In this document: positions 29,477 to 36,121 of the stretch, in pieces
Layout of the letters: the number at the start of each line of letters is the position of its first letter
Numbering within the stretch: position 1 is the first letter of the stretch
DNA from: Gemmatimonadota bacterium
GTDB lineage: Bacteria; Gemmatimonadota; Gemmatimonadetes; Gemmatimonadales; GWC2-71-9
Length of the DNA stretch: 36,121 nt
Assembly (NCBI GenBank): GCA_003221075.1
Contig: QHUF01000239.1
Span: 1-36,121 of the forward strand
Direction of reading: 5' to 3'
Notes under the pieces: model-generated
The model's database searches: none
What the model saw: only the letters and a program-made list of their open reading frames with translations
What the model was told of the DNA's origin: nothing
Position numbers and translations under genes: made by a program

Positions 29477-30130
29477 ATGCGCTGGACACTTCCCAACATC
29501 ATCACGCTCGCTCGCATCTGCCTCACGCCAGTGATCGCGCTGCTGCCGTTCATCTCCGGCTACTGGCCCAAAGTCATCGCGTTTGTCGTCTTCCTGATTG
29601 CCGCCTTCTCGGACCTACTGGACGGCTATCTCGCCCGCCGCTACGGCACGATCAGCGAGCTTGGCATGCTGCTCGACCCGATCGCCGACAAACTGCTGCT
29701 GTTCGCGACGCTGATTCCCATCTTCTGGATGACGCGACACCCGACGATTCTCGCCGCCGACAAAGTGGATTACGCGATCAAATGGTGGGGGAGCTTCCCC
29801 CTCTGGGTGGCCCTGCTGCTGGTGGGGCGCGAGGTGCTCATCACGGCCTTCCGGTTCTTCGCGAAGCGCCGCGGCATCGTGATTCCCGCGATGGGCGCCG
29901 GCAAACTGAAGGCGGTGGTGCAGAACATCTTCATCGGCGCGACGATCGCGTGGTTCGCCTGGAAGGATGCCATCGCGCAGATGCACCTGGCCGGTGCCTT
30001 CCGCAACTTCTGGGATCAATTCCACGGCTGGTTCGTCGCCATCACGCTGGCGGGCGCGATCGTGCTGACCGTCTATTCCCTCCTCGTCTACCTCTACCGC
30101 TACCGGACACTTCTCAAAGTCGGCAAGTGA
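29477..30130 (+). CDS. pgsA: CDP-diacylglycerol--glycerol-3-phosphate 3-phosphatidyltransferase
   Basis: This 217-residue inner-membrane enzyme makes phosphatidylglycerophosphate, the precursor of phosphatidylglycerol and cardiolipin. The CDP-alcohol phosphotransferase motif is complete: D46-x2-D49-G50-x2-A53-R54-x8-G63-x3-D67-x3-D71. The N-terminal WTLPNIITLARICLTP is typical, and about five membrane helices are visible. A loop between helices (about 85-105) includes a segment (KVDYAIKWWGSFP) longer than in many homologues. The stop overlaps the cinA GTG start. Confidence 0.93.
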   Translation: MRWTLPNIITLARICLTPVIALLPFISGYWPKVIAFVVFLIAAFSDLLDGYLARRYGTISELGMLLDPIADKLLLFATLIPIFWMTRHPTILAADKVDYAIKWWGSFPLWVALLLVGREVLITAFRFFAKRRGIVIPAMGAGKLKAVVQNIFIGATIAWFAWKDAIAQMHLAGAFRNFWDQFHGWFVAITLAGAIVLTVYSLLVYLYRYRTLLKVGK

Positions 30131-31368
30131 AGCTCGAAGTCGTCACGATCGGCACCGAGCTGCTGCTGGGCCAGATACTCGATACGAATGCCGCTGAGCT
30201 CGGCCGCGGGCTGGCGGCTGCCGGGGTCGAAGTCGTGCGCCACAGCTCCGTCGCCGATCGTCCCGACGCCATTCGGGCCGCGGTGGCTGAAGCGCTCGAG
30301 CGCACGGGGTTCGTGATCACGACCGGCGGCCTTGGGCCGACGCGCGACGACATCACAAAGCGCGAGGTCGCAGCGCTGTTCGGGAAAGCGTTGGAGCTGG
30401 ACGCGGCCGTGTTGCAATCGCTCGAGGAACGATTCCGCCGCCTCGGCCGTCCCATGCCGGCCGTGAATCGCACGCAGGCGGAAGTGCCGGCAGGCGCCAC
30501 CGTGCTGCCGAACCCGCGCGGCACGGCACCTGGCCTGTGGGTCGAGGACCGCGGGCGCGTGGTCGTCATGCTGCCCGGCGTGCCGTCGGAGATGCGCGGC
30601 CTGCTCGCCGAGGAGGTGCTTCCGCGGCTTGCGGCCCGGACTGCGGGCGTCGTCGTACGCTCGCGCAGCGTGCGGACGACGGGCATTGCGGAATCCGCGC
30701 TCGCCGAGCGCGTCGGCGCGATTGAAGAAGAAATCGCGCCGCTCACGCTGGCATATCTGCCGTCCACCGACGGCGTGGAACTGCGTGTAACCGCGTGGTC
30801 ACTGCGTGAGGATGACGCGGAACGACGGCTTGCGGCGGCCGTCGCGCAATTGCGCGAGCGAGCCGGCGAGCACTGCTATGGCGAAGATCGAACCGACCTC
30901 GCGGCCGTCGTGCTGGATCAGTTACGCGCGCGCGGGTCTCGGCTCGTGGTCGCTGAATCGTGTACCGGCGGTGTGCTGAGCGCGCGGATCACCGCCATTC
31001 CGGGAGCCTCCAATGTTTTCATCGGAGGCGTCGTCGCGTACGACAACATGGTGAAGAGTGGTACGCTCGATGTTCGCCCTGAGCTGCTCGATCAGTACGG
31101 AGCGGTGTCCGAACAGGTCGTGAGCGCCATGGCGGAAGGCGTGCAGCGGCAGTTCGCGGTAGACGCCGCCCTCGCGATAACCGGTATCGCGGGCCCATCC
31201 GGCGGGACCGCGGAGAAACCAGTGGGGACCGTGTGGCTGGCCGCCCGGCACGGAGCCGAACGCCGGGCGTTGAAGCGCGTCTTCCCGGGCGATCGGAACG
31301 AGATCCGCGCACGCTCGGCGCAAGCAGCGCTCGACCTGTTGCGGCGGCTGCTCGCGGACAAACCGTGA
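30127..31368 (+). CDS. cinA: CinA-family protein (MoCF-like and nicotinamide-nucleotide amidase domains)
   Basis: This 413-residue two-domain protein has an N-terminal MoCF_biosynth/COG1058 domain (about 1-170; VVTIGTELLLGQILDTNAAEL, TTGGLGPTRDDITKREVA, LPGVPSEMRGLL) and a C-terminal CinA/PncC domain (about 255-413; VVAESCTGGVLSARIT, GGVVAYDNMVKSGTL, AITGIAGPSGGTAEKPVGTVWLA). The C-terminal domain deamidates NMN and the N-terminal domain acts as an ADP-ribose pyrophosphatase, linking it to NAD recycling; some cinA genes are coexpressed with recA. The GTG start overlaps the pgsA stop and the stop overlaps the hydrolase GTG, so it is mid-operon. Confidence 0.95.
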   Translation: MKLEVVTIGTELLLGQILDTNAAELGRGLAAAGVEVVRHSSVADRPDAIRAAVAEALERTGFVITTGGLGPTRDDITKREVAALFGKALELDAAVLQSLEERFRRLGRPMPAVNRTQAEVPAGATVLPNPRGTAPGLWVEDRGRVVVMLPGVPSEMRGLLAEEVLPRLAARTAGVVVRSRSVRTTGIAESALAERVGAIEEEIAPLTLAYLPSTDGVELRVTAWSLREDDAERRLAAAVAQLRERAGEHCYGEDRTDLAAVVLDQLRARGSRLVVAESCTGGVLSARITAIPGASNVFIGGVVAYDNMVKSGTLDVRPELLDQYGAVSEQVVSAMAEGVQRQFAVDAALAITGIAGPSGGTAEKPVGTVWLAARHGAERRALKRVFPGDRNEIRARSAQAALDLLRRLLADKP

Positions 31369-32117
31369 ATCACGTCAACGCACCCGACGGGACGCCGCTC
31401 GTCTATGATGCGTACGAGCCCGCTCGCGCCAGCGTTGCCGTGTTGTTCCTGCACGATTGGCATCCGGAGCCCGCGGGCCTCGCCGAACGGTTTGCCGAAA
31501 CGGGAGCGCAGCTTCGGGACGCGGGATTTGCCGCGTACTTCTTGGACCAACGCGGGCACGGACGGTCCGGCGGTCGCCGGGGGCACCTGTCCCGCTTCAG
31601 CCAGCTGTTGGGTGACCTGCAAGCGCTGCGTCGCGCAGTGCGTCACCGCCAGGATGTGCCGCAGGTCCTGGTCGGTCATGGGTTCGGTGGACTCGTCGTC
31701 TTACGGTACCTCGAAACGCAGCCGGGGGAACCCCCCGCCGCGGCGGTGATGGCGAATCCCTGGCTCGCCTCGCGCGCGCGCCCCGCCGTCTGGAAGCGCC
31801 TCGCCGCGAAACTTGCGGATCTCTGGCCCACACTCCCCACAGGTCGCGGCGCCGAATTCATGACGGCGGGGGCGCGCGCCGAGCTGCAGTGGGCGCAACG
31901 CGCGGTCCTCGCGGACTACCAGCGCATCGAACGACCGATGCTGTTCCTACTCGGCGGAGCTGATACCGTGACAGATGTCGAGACGGCACGCCGCTTGGCA
32001 GAGGGACTGGCGTCCTATGCGACGGTTCAATGGTACCCGGAGCTGTCGCACGATCTGCTTTCGGTGCCTCAGGTGCGAGAAGCGCTCACGCGTTTCATCG
32101 GAGCGTATCGTGCTTAG
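31365..32117 (+). CDS. Alpha/beta-hydrolase-fold protein lacking the serine nucleophile
   Basis: This 250-residue protein has the fold of monoacylglycerol lipase/lysophospholipase-type hydrolases: FLHDWHPEPAG (oxyanion strand), FLDQRGHGRSGG, a nucleophile-elbow strand and a C-terminal acid/His pair (D200 in LLGGADTVTD, H229 in ELSHD). The elbow reads VLVGHGFGGL, so the usual G-x-S-x-G serine is Gly106 (codon GGG at 31680-31682). Activity by the normal mechanism is therefore not expected; it may be an inactive or binding protein, or a substitution of the local allele. The GTG start overlaps the cinA stop. Ligand unknown. Confidence 0.85.
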   Translation: MNHVNAPDGTPLVYDAYEPARASVAVLFLHDWHPEPAGLAERFAETGAQLRDAGFAAYFLDQRGHGRSGGRRGHLSRFSQLLGDLQALRRAVRHRQDVPQVLVGHGFGGLVVLRYLETQPGEPPAAAVMANPWLASRARPAVWKRLAAKLADLWPTLPTGRGAEFMTAGARAELQWAQRAVLADYQRIERPMLFLLGGADTVTDVETARRLAEGLASYATVQWYPELSHDLLSVPQVREALTRFIGAYRA

Positions 32118-32146
32118 GAGAGCTACCCATCGCAGAGGCCCCGCGG

Positions 32147-32152
32147 TATCTT
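32147..32152 (+). promoter_or_regulatory. Possible -10 element of grpE-dnaJ
   Basis: TATCTT predicts a start near 32159 and a leader of about 20 nt before the grpE ATG. I found no convincing -35, no CIRCE inverted repeat and no clear heat-shock sigma motif in the 61-bp gap. Confidence 0.3.
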
Positions 32153-32178
32153 GTTGTCGGACCGACGGTTCCAAACTC

Positions 32179-32784
32179 ATGAATAACAAACGCCACGCCC
32201 ACTCGCCGCAGTCTTCGCCCACGCCGCCCCGCGCTCCATCGCTTGATCCCGATACGGGCGAGCCGGGGCCCGCGCCTGCGTCGGCGGAGAACTCTGGGGG
32301 ACCTGTTGCGTCTGCTGCGTCTGCTGCGTCTCAGGGATCTGTGTCAGAGCTGGATGTGTGGAAAGATCGCCATCTGCGACTCGCGGCGGAGTACGACAAT
32401 TTCCGCAAGCGCACGACCAAGGAGCGCGTCGAGACGTGGGGACGCGCGCAAGCGGAGCTCGTCTCGCGTCTCGCGGACGCGTTGGACGATTTGTCGCGCT
32501 TTGCGCACATCGACCCGGCGGAAATCGACGCGAAGACGCTGCATGACGGTGTGGATCTCGTCGAGCGGAAAGTTTGGAAGGAGCTCGAGAGCGCCGGCGT
32601 CACGCGGATCGATCAGGCGGGAGTGCCGTTCGATCCGAACGTGCACGAGGCGGTTACGACGCAGCCCGCAGCGAAACCGGAGCAGGATCACACCGTAGGC
32701 CAGGTGGTGCAACCAGGCTATAAGATGCGCGACACCTTGCTGCGGCCGGCCCGCGTTGTGGTGCTGACCTGGCAGGGACAGTAA
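32179..32784 (+). CDS. grpE: Nucleotide exchange factor GrpE
   Basis: This 201-residue DnaK cochaperone drives ADP release from DnaK. After a disordered Pro/Ser/Ala-rich N-terminus (1-55, including a Ser/Ala stretch coded by tandem 9-mers at 32307-32333), the coiled-coil helix (LDVWKDRHLRLAAEYDNFRKRTTKE) and the beta-domain signature (GVPFDPNVHEAVTTQPA, then GQVVQPGYKMRDTLLRPARVVV) are clear. I chose the ATG at 32179 (MNNKRHAH) rather than upstream in-frame starts inside the hydrolase gene. The stop codon overlaps the dnaJ start by one base (TAATG). No dnaK lies in the window. Confidence 0.94.
   Translation: MNNKRHAHSPQSSPTPPRAPSLDPDTGEPGPAPASAENSGGPVASAASAASQGSVSELDVWKDRHLRLAAEYDNFRKRTTKERVETWGRAQAELVSRLADALDDLSRFAHIDPAEIDAKTLHDGVDLVERKVWKELESAGVTRIDQAGVPFDPNVHEAVTTQPAAKPEQDHTVGQVVQPGYKMRDTLLRPARVVVLTWQGQ
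32307..32333. repeat. Tandem 9-mers within grpE
   Basis: Three copies of TGCGTCTGC (the last ending TCA) encode a Ser/Ala repeat in the disordered N-terminus. Confidence 0.7.
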
Positions 32785-33890
32785 TGGCAGCACAGCGCGA
32801 CTACTATCAGGTGTTGGGAGTCGCCGAAACCGCCACGACGGACGAGATCAAGAAAGCCTTCCGGCGGCTGGCCAAGCAGCACCATCCTGATCGCAATCCC
32901 AACAATCCGCAGGCGGCCGAGCGCTTCAAGGAAATCAATGAAGCGCACGACGTCCTGAGCGACGCCGAAAAGCGGAAGAAATACGATCAGCTGCGCCGCT
33001 ACGGTGCATTTGCCGGCCCCGGCGGCTTTGGCGGCGGCGCCGGGGGGGGGCCCAGCACACGGCGCGGCCGCGGCGCCCCTCCTGACAGCGACTTCGACAT
33101 CTCCGACCTCGGCGGTCTGGGCGACATCTTCTCATCCATCTTCGGGCGGCGGGGTGGGGCGGGGGCGGGGGCGGGGCGCGAAGCCGAGCCTGAGGAAGTC
33201 GAGACCGAGGTCACGATTCCGTTCCGCGTCGCCGCGTTGGGCGGGACGGTGCCGATTACGCTCGTCATGTCGGAGGTCTGCCCGACGTGCGGCGGGTCTG
33301 GGGCCGCGAAGGGCGCGACGGTCAACACGTGCCCGGAATGCAAGGGGCGGGGGACGGTCTCCTTCGGGCAGGGCGGCTTCGCCGTCACTCGACCCTGCCC
33401 GGTTTGCCGTGGTAAAGGTACGGTTCCGTCGCAGCGCTGTCCCACCTGCCAGGGCGCCGGAGAAGTGCGGGTCGAAAAGCGCATCAACGTCGAGATCCCG
33501 CCGGGTGTCGAAGAAGGCGCGCGCCTGCGCCTCAAGAATCAGGGACCCAAGGGGCGCGGCGATCTCATCGTACAGGTCCACATCGCGGTGGATCGGTTCT
33601 TCCGGCGCGAAGGGCTGGATCTCATCGGCGTCGTGCCGATCAATCTCGCGCAGGCACTCCTCGGCTCGCGGATCAAGGTCAAGACGCTCGACGACAAGCG
33701 GGTCGTGCTCCGCATCCCCGCGGGGACGCAGCACGGTCAGAAGTTCCGCGTGCCAGGGCACGGAATCGAAAAGAACGGACGGCGCGGGGACATGTACGTG
33801 GAGGCGCACGTGACGCTCCCCGAGAAACTCAGTGCGGAGGAGCAGGAAGCGGTGAAGAGTTTTGCGGAGAAAGCAGGGCTGAAGTACTGA
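32784..33890 (+). CDS. dnaJ: Chaperone protein DnaJ
   Basis: This 368-residue type I J-protein stimulates DnaK ATPase activity and delivers substrates. The J domain (1-70) has H34-P35-D36 in KQHHPDRNPNNP. A Gly/Phe-rich region (GPGGFGGGAGGGP) is followed by a client region and four CxxCxGxG zinc-finger repeats (CPTCGGSG, CPECKGRG, CPVCRGKG, CPTCQGAG), then the C-terminal substrate-binding domains (GDLIVQVHIAVDRFFRREG and PAGTQHGQKFRVPGHG). Length is normal for the family. A GC-rich hairpin lies just downstream. Confidence 0.96.
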   Translation: MAAQRDYYQVLGVAETATTDEIKKAFRRLAKQHHPDRNPNNPQAAERFKEINEAHDVLSDAEKRKKYDQLRRYGAFAGPGGFGGGAGGGPSTRRGRGAPPDSDFDISDLGGLGDIFSSIFGRRGGAGAGAGREAEPEEVETEVTIPFRVAALGGTVPITLVMSEVCPTCGGSGAAKGATVNTCPECKGRGTVSFGQGGFAVTRPCPVCRGKGTVPSQRCPTCQGAGEVRVEKRINVEIPPGVEEGARLRLKNQGPKGRGDLIVQVHIAVDRFFRREGLDLIGVVPINLAQALLGSRIKVKTLDDKRVVLRIPAGTQHGQKFRVPGHGIEKNGRRGDMYVEAHVTLPEKLSAEEQEAVKSFAEKAGLKY

Positions 33891-33894
33891 TTCT

Positions 33895-33931
33895 GTGGCG
33901 GCCGTACATCGTGGCACGGCTGCACCGCCAC
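33895..33931 (+). terminator. Hairpin after dnaJ
   Basis: GTGGCGG (33895-33901) pairs with CCGCCAC (33925-33931), with an inner CCGT/ACGG pair. There is no T-run, so it may stabilise the dnaJ mRNA end or act as a weak or factor-assisted terminator. Confidence 0.35.
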
Positions 33932-33965
33932 GATCCCGGCACAACGATTGCGGCGCCGCAGGGTC

Positions 33966-34394
33966 ATGAAAACTTCCCACATCATCGGAGCGCTTCTCGT
34001 CCTCGCGTCGGCCGCCGGTTGTGAACGCGAGGCCCCCACTGCTCCCCGCATGGCGGCCAATACTGCAACCGGAAACGTGGACGGCCGAATCGCGTTCTCC
34101 AGCGATCGCAACTACGCGGATGGCGGCGGCCGCGAGATCTACTCGATGAACGTGGACGGCACTGATGTCGTCCGCCTGACCAACAACCCCGCTGTGGATT
34201 GGTTCCCCGCCTGGTCGCCCGATGGGACGCAGATCGCGTTCGAGAGTGATCGCGCGGGACGCCCCGGCATTTACCGCATGAACGCGGATGGAACGGATGT
34301 CGTCCAGCTCACGGATGACGGCCGCAAACCCGCCTGGTGCGGTGATCAAATTGCCTTCACGCGATCGGTCGGCGGTCTAGGGTCCCGGCGGTGA
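33966..34394 (+). CDS. Beta-propeller lipoprotein, N-terminal part (frameshifted)
   Basis: The gene begins with a lipoprotein signal peptide (MKTSHIIGALLVLASAAGC, lipobox SAAGC, lipidated C19) followed by PD40/TolB-like propeller repeats: FSSDRN...EIYSMNVDGTDVVRLTNN, FESDRAG..GIYRMNADGTDVVQLTDD and the beginning of a third. At 34378-34394 the frame breaks: this frame ends GLGSRR with TGA, while the rest of the third repeat (PGGDIYTMNADG) continues in the +1 frame. The two parts together would form a secreted, membrane-tethered protein of about 540 residues. TolB-type propellers commonly mediate protein contacts in the periplasm or at the surface. Confidence 0.78.
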   Translation: MKTSHIIGALLVLASAAGCEREAPTAPRMAANTATGNVDGRIAFSSDRNYADGGGREIYSMNVDGTDVVRLTNNPAVDWFPAWSPDGTQIAFESDRAGRPGIYRMNADGTDVVQLTDDGRKPAWCGDQIAFTRSVGGLGSRR

Positions 34395-34404
34395 CATCTA
34401 CACC

Positions 34405-35598
34405 ATGAATGCCGACGGCAGCGGTGTATTCCGCGTAACCAGCGGACTCAATAACGGGGCCAATCAAGTTCCATCCTGGTCACCCACGGGCGGGCAGATC
34501 GCGTTTACGAGTTATCGCGATGCGAATGGCGAGATCTACGTCATCAACGTCGACGGAACGGGCGAGCAGCGTTTGACGAACGACGGTGAGGGAGGCTGGG
34601 CAATCCCGAACGACGAGCGGCCGTCCTGGTCGCACGATGGGATGCAGATCGCGTTCCAGACCGACCGCGATCAAAACTACGAGATTTACATCATGAACGC
34701 CGACGGAACAGGCGCGACGCGGCTCACGAACGACAGTCTTCGTGATGTGGATCCCGCGTGGTCTAGTTCTGCTTCGCCGCCCCCGCCGCCCCCGCCGCCC
34801 GGAGGGACAATCGCCTTCGCAAGCACGCGTGATGGCGGGATCAACTACCACATCTACACCATGAACGCGGACGGGACGGGAGTCACCGAGCTCTCTAATC
34901 TCGCTAACGCTGCCGACTACGAGCCCGCCTGGTCGCCCGACGGCAACCAGATCGCGTTCACGAGCAACCGTGACGGCGCGTACAGTGACATCTTCGTCAT
35001 GAACGCTGACGGAACTGGCGTCACCCGTCTGACGAGCAACGGCCCCTCGTTGAGTCGCAAGCCCACGTGGTGCGGTGACCGGATCGCCTTTTACAGCAAT
35101 CGCGACGGCAACTACGAGATCTATGTGATGAACGCGGATGGTACCGGCGTCACGCGGCTCACGTTCACACAGGGCACGGATGCAAGCCCCGCGTGGTCGC
35201 CGGATTGCGCGCAGATTGCGTTTGTGAGCACCCGCGACCGCAAATGGCAGGTCTACGTCATGAACGCCGATGGGACAGCGCAGACCCGCCTGAGCGACAG
35301 CACGGCTAACGAGAGTGACCCCGCCTGGTCGCCTGACGGCAACCGGATCGCGTTCAAAAGCGATCGCGGCGGCTATACCGACATCTACGTCATGCACGCG
35401 GACGGCACGGACATAACGCGCCTCACCAACACCGCAACGGGCGCGCGGGAGCCTGCGTGGTCTCCGGACGGCAGTCGGATCGCGTTCACGAGTCTCGGCG
35501 GTAACTACGATATCTATGTCATGAACGCCGACGGGACCGGCGTGACCCGCGTGACCGACGATCCGAGGTTGGACGTGGGCGCTGCCTGGCGGAGGTAA
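34405..35598 (+). CDS. Beta-propeller lipoprotein, C-terminal part (frameshifted)
   Basis: This part (397 residues from the first in-frame ATG; the frame is open from 34381) continues the propeller with about nine repeats ending in xYxMNADGTGxTRLT and starting with AWSPDGxQIAFxSxRDG. Between the fifth and sixth repeats of the whole protein, a Ser/Pro run (SSSASPPPPPPPPGG) separates what look like two propellers, of five and six blades. The internal ATG at 34405 is within a blade and is unlikely to be a true start. The terminal repeat ends VTDDPRLDVGAAWRR. It converges with the acetyltransferase gene, 7 bp away. Without the frameshift it would be an ordinary TolB-like lipoprotein; as read here it is probably inactive. 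Confidence 0.75.
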   Translation: MNADGSGVFRVTSGLNNGANQVPSWSPTGGQIAFTSYRDANGEIYVINVDGTGEQRLTNDGEGGWAIPNDERPSWSHDGMQIAFQTDRDQNYEIYIMNADGTGATRLTNDSLRDVDPAWSSSASPPPPPPPPGGTIAFASTRDGGINYHIYTMNADGTGVTELSNLANAADYEPAWSPDGNQIAFTSNRDGAYSDIFVMNADGTGVTRLTSNGPSLSRKPTWCGDRIAFYSNRDGNYEIYVMNADGTGVTRLTFTQGTDASPAWSPDCAQIAFVSTRDRKWQVYVMNADGTAQTRLSDSTANESDPAWSPDGNRIAFKSDRGGYTDIYVMHADGTDITRLTNTATGAREPAWSPDGSRIAFTSLGGNYDIYVMNADGTGVTRVTDDPRLDVGAAWRR

Positions 35599-35605
35599 TC
35601 GGCGG

Positions 35606-36070
35606 TTAGTCGCTGACGGAGACTTCGTCGAGCCTTGCAATACTGAGCGAGGCGTGCATGGCGAGGGCGCTCGCCGGGCACGCCCCGCGCAGCTCCTCGG
35701 ACTGTGCCAGCGCTGGATCGAGCTCACTTCGCGGAATCGCGGTAAAGCCGAACCGCGGAAAGAAATGACTGGCGGTCGTCGTGAGCAGATAGATGTTCCG
35801 AACCCCGCGCCTGCGAGCGAGCTCGAGCGCCGCTGTGGTCAGCCGTTCGCCCAACCCTTCGCCGCGGTGCTCGACCTCGACCGCCACGGACCGCAGTAAT
35901 CCGGCCTGGCCGTACACCTCCACCGCCGCGCATCCCAGAAGTTGTTGAGCGTCTCGCGCCACGAGAGCCGTCTCGACGTGGCGCTCGATTCCCGCAACAG
36001 GCAGCGCCGCCGCCTTGAGCAGCGACACGATGTCGGGCAGATCACTCGGTGTCGCAGTGACGATGTTCAT
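35606..36070 (-). CDS. GNAT-family acetyltransferase, ArsN2-like
   Basis: This 154-residue GNAT enzyme transfers an acetyl group from acetyl-CoA. The CoA-binding motif A is LLRSVAVEVEHRGEGLGERLT, with the R-G-x-G-L-G loop, and a later strand pair (NIYLLTTTASHFFPRFGF) and PRSELDPALAQSEEL are typical of the ArsN2 group found in arsenic-resistance loci. ArsN proteins can detoxify arsenicals or related compounds such as phosphinothricin by N-acetylation. No other ars gene is in the window, but the minus-strand gene begins near its edge. ATG at 36070 is preferred to a GTG two codons upstream. A TAGATT -10-like hexamer (complement) lies 10 nt before the ATG. Confidence 0.8.
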   Translation of the reverse strand: MNIVTATPSDLPDIVSLLKAAALPVAGIERHVETALVARDAQQLLGCAAVEVYGQAGLLRSVAVEVEHRGEGLGERLTTAALELARRRGVRNIYLLTTTASHFFPRFGFTAIPRSELDPALAQSEELRGACPASALAMHASLSIARLDEVSVSD

Positions 36071-36121
36071 TGACACGCCTAATCTATCGTGTTTTGTTTG
36101 GCTTTCCTGGTCGTGCGCTGA

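Noticed and set aside
33150..33180. G-rich tract (GGGGCGGGGGCGGGG type) as a G-quadruplex regulatory site.
   Set aside because: It lies inside dnaJ coding sequence for the Gly/Ala-rich linker and codon bias explains it; nothing supports a regulatory role.

Overview
The window is GC-rich, densely packed bacterial DNA and looks chromosomal. The gene content points to a diderm bacterium: an outer-membrane-type beta-barrel protein, lipoproteins, a periplasmic amidase, MglA/MglB, several eukaryotic-like Ser/Thr kinases with FHA partners, a B12-dependent ribonucleotide reductase and many proline-rich envelope proteins. Gemmatimonadota (or a close relative) is my best guess. That is inference from style and content; no rRNA or marker phylogeny is available here.

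Layout. 54-4860 (minus strand) is a tightly coupled phospho-signalling operon: double-FHA zinc-ribbon protein, Ser/Thr kinase, PP2C phosphatase, and a membrane FHA-trypsin protein. Divergent from it, 4906-9605 encodes a cell-wall amidase and a large secreted HExxH peptidase/propeller/barrel protein. 9665-12021 holds a second kinase (zinc ribbon-kinase-TM-PEGA-TonB_C-like) and a gamma carbonic anhydrase. 12152-14608 is nrdJ. 14680-16825 holds two paralogous small zinc-ribbon proteins flanking a MOSC protein, then a MarR regulator. 17039-22743 runs pyruvate kinase, PhnP-like MBL hydrolase, class II aldolase, YtxH, YihY/BrkB and threonine aldolase, nearly all with start/stop overlaps. 22740-25501 encodes a membrane JAMM/MPN-fold protein and an Ig-like secreted protein. 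25558-28279 is a replication/repair block: SRP RNA, dnaX, ebfC, recR. 28295-32117 is mglB, mglA, pgsA, cinA and an alpha/beta hydrolase. 32179-33890 is grpE-dnaJ. 33966-35598 is a frameshifted beta-propeller lipoprotein, and an ArsN2-like acetyltransferase closes the window.

Regulatory and structural signals. Several starts (amidase, zinc-ribbon 1, MOSC, dnaX, ebfC) have a TAnnnT -10 hexamer only 5-7 nt before the ATG, which suggests leaderless transcripts. A CRP-like palindrome sits at about -41.5 of the first zinc-ribbon gene. Three intergenic or start-proximal inverted repeats are each built from tandem heptamers whose sequence differs completely between sites. They bracket the start of the secreted peptidase gene, the MarR promoter/operator and the SRP RNA gene. 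A separate 126-bp palindromic element lies between two convergent genes.

The most interesting leads are the heptamer inverted arrays, the paralogous RRGAWYP zinc-ribbon family, an SRP RNA with a non-GNRA apical loop, a pyruvate kinase lacking about 30 residues of its B domain, a JAMM-fold protein lacking the expected glutamate, and an alpha/beta hydrolase lacking its serine nucleophile. No CRISPR array, tRNA, rRNA, transposase or phage gene was seen, and no gene-free stretch exceeds 300 bases.
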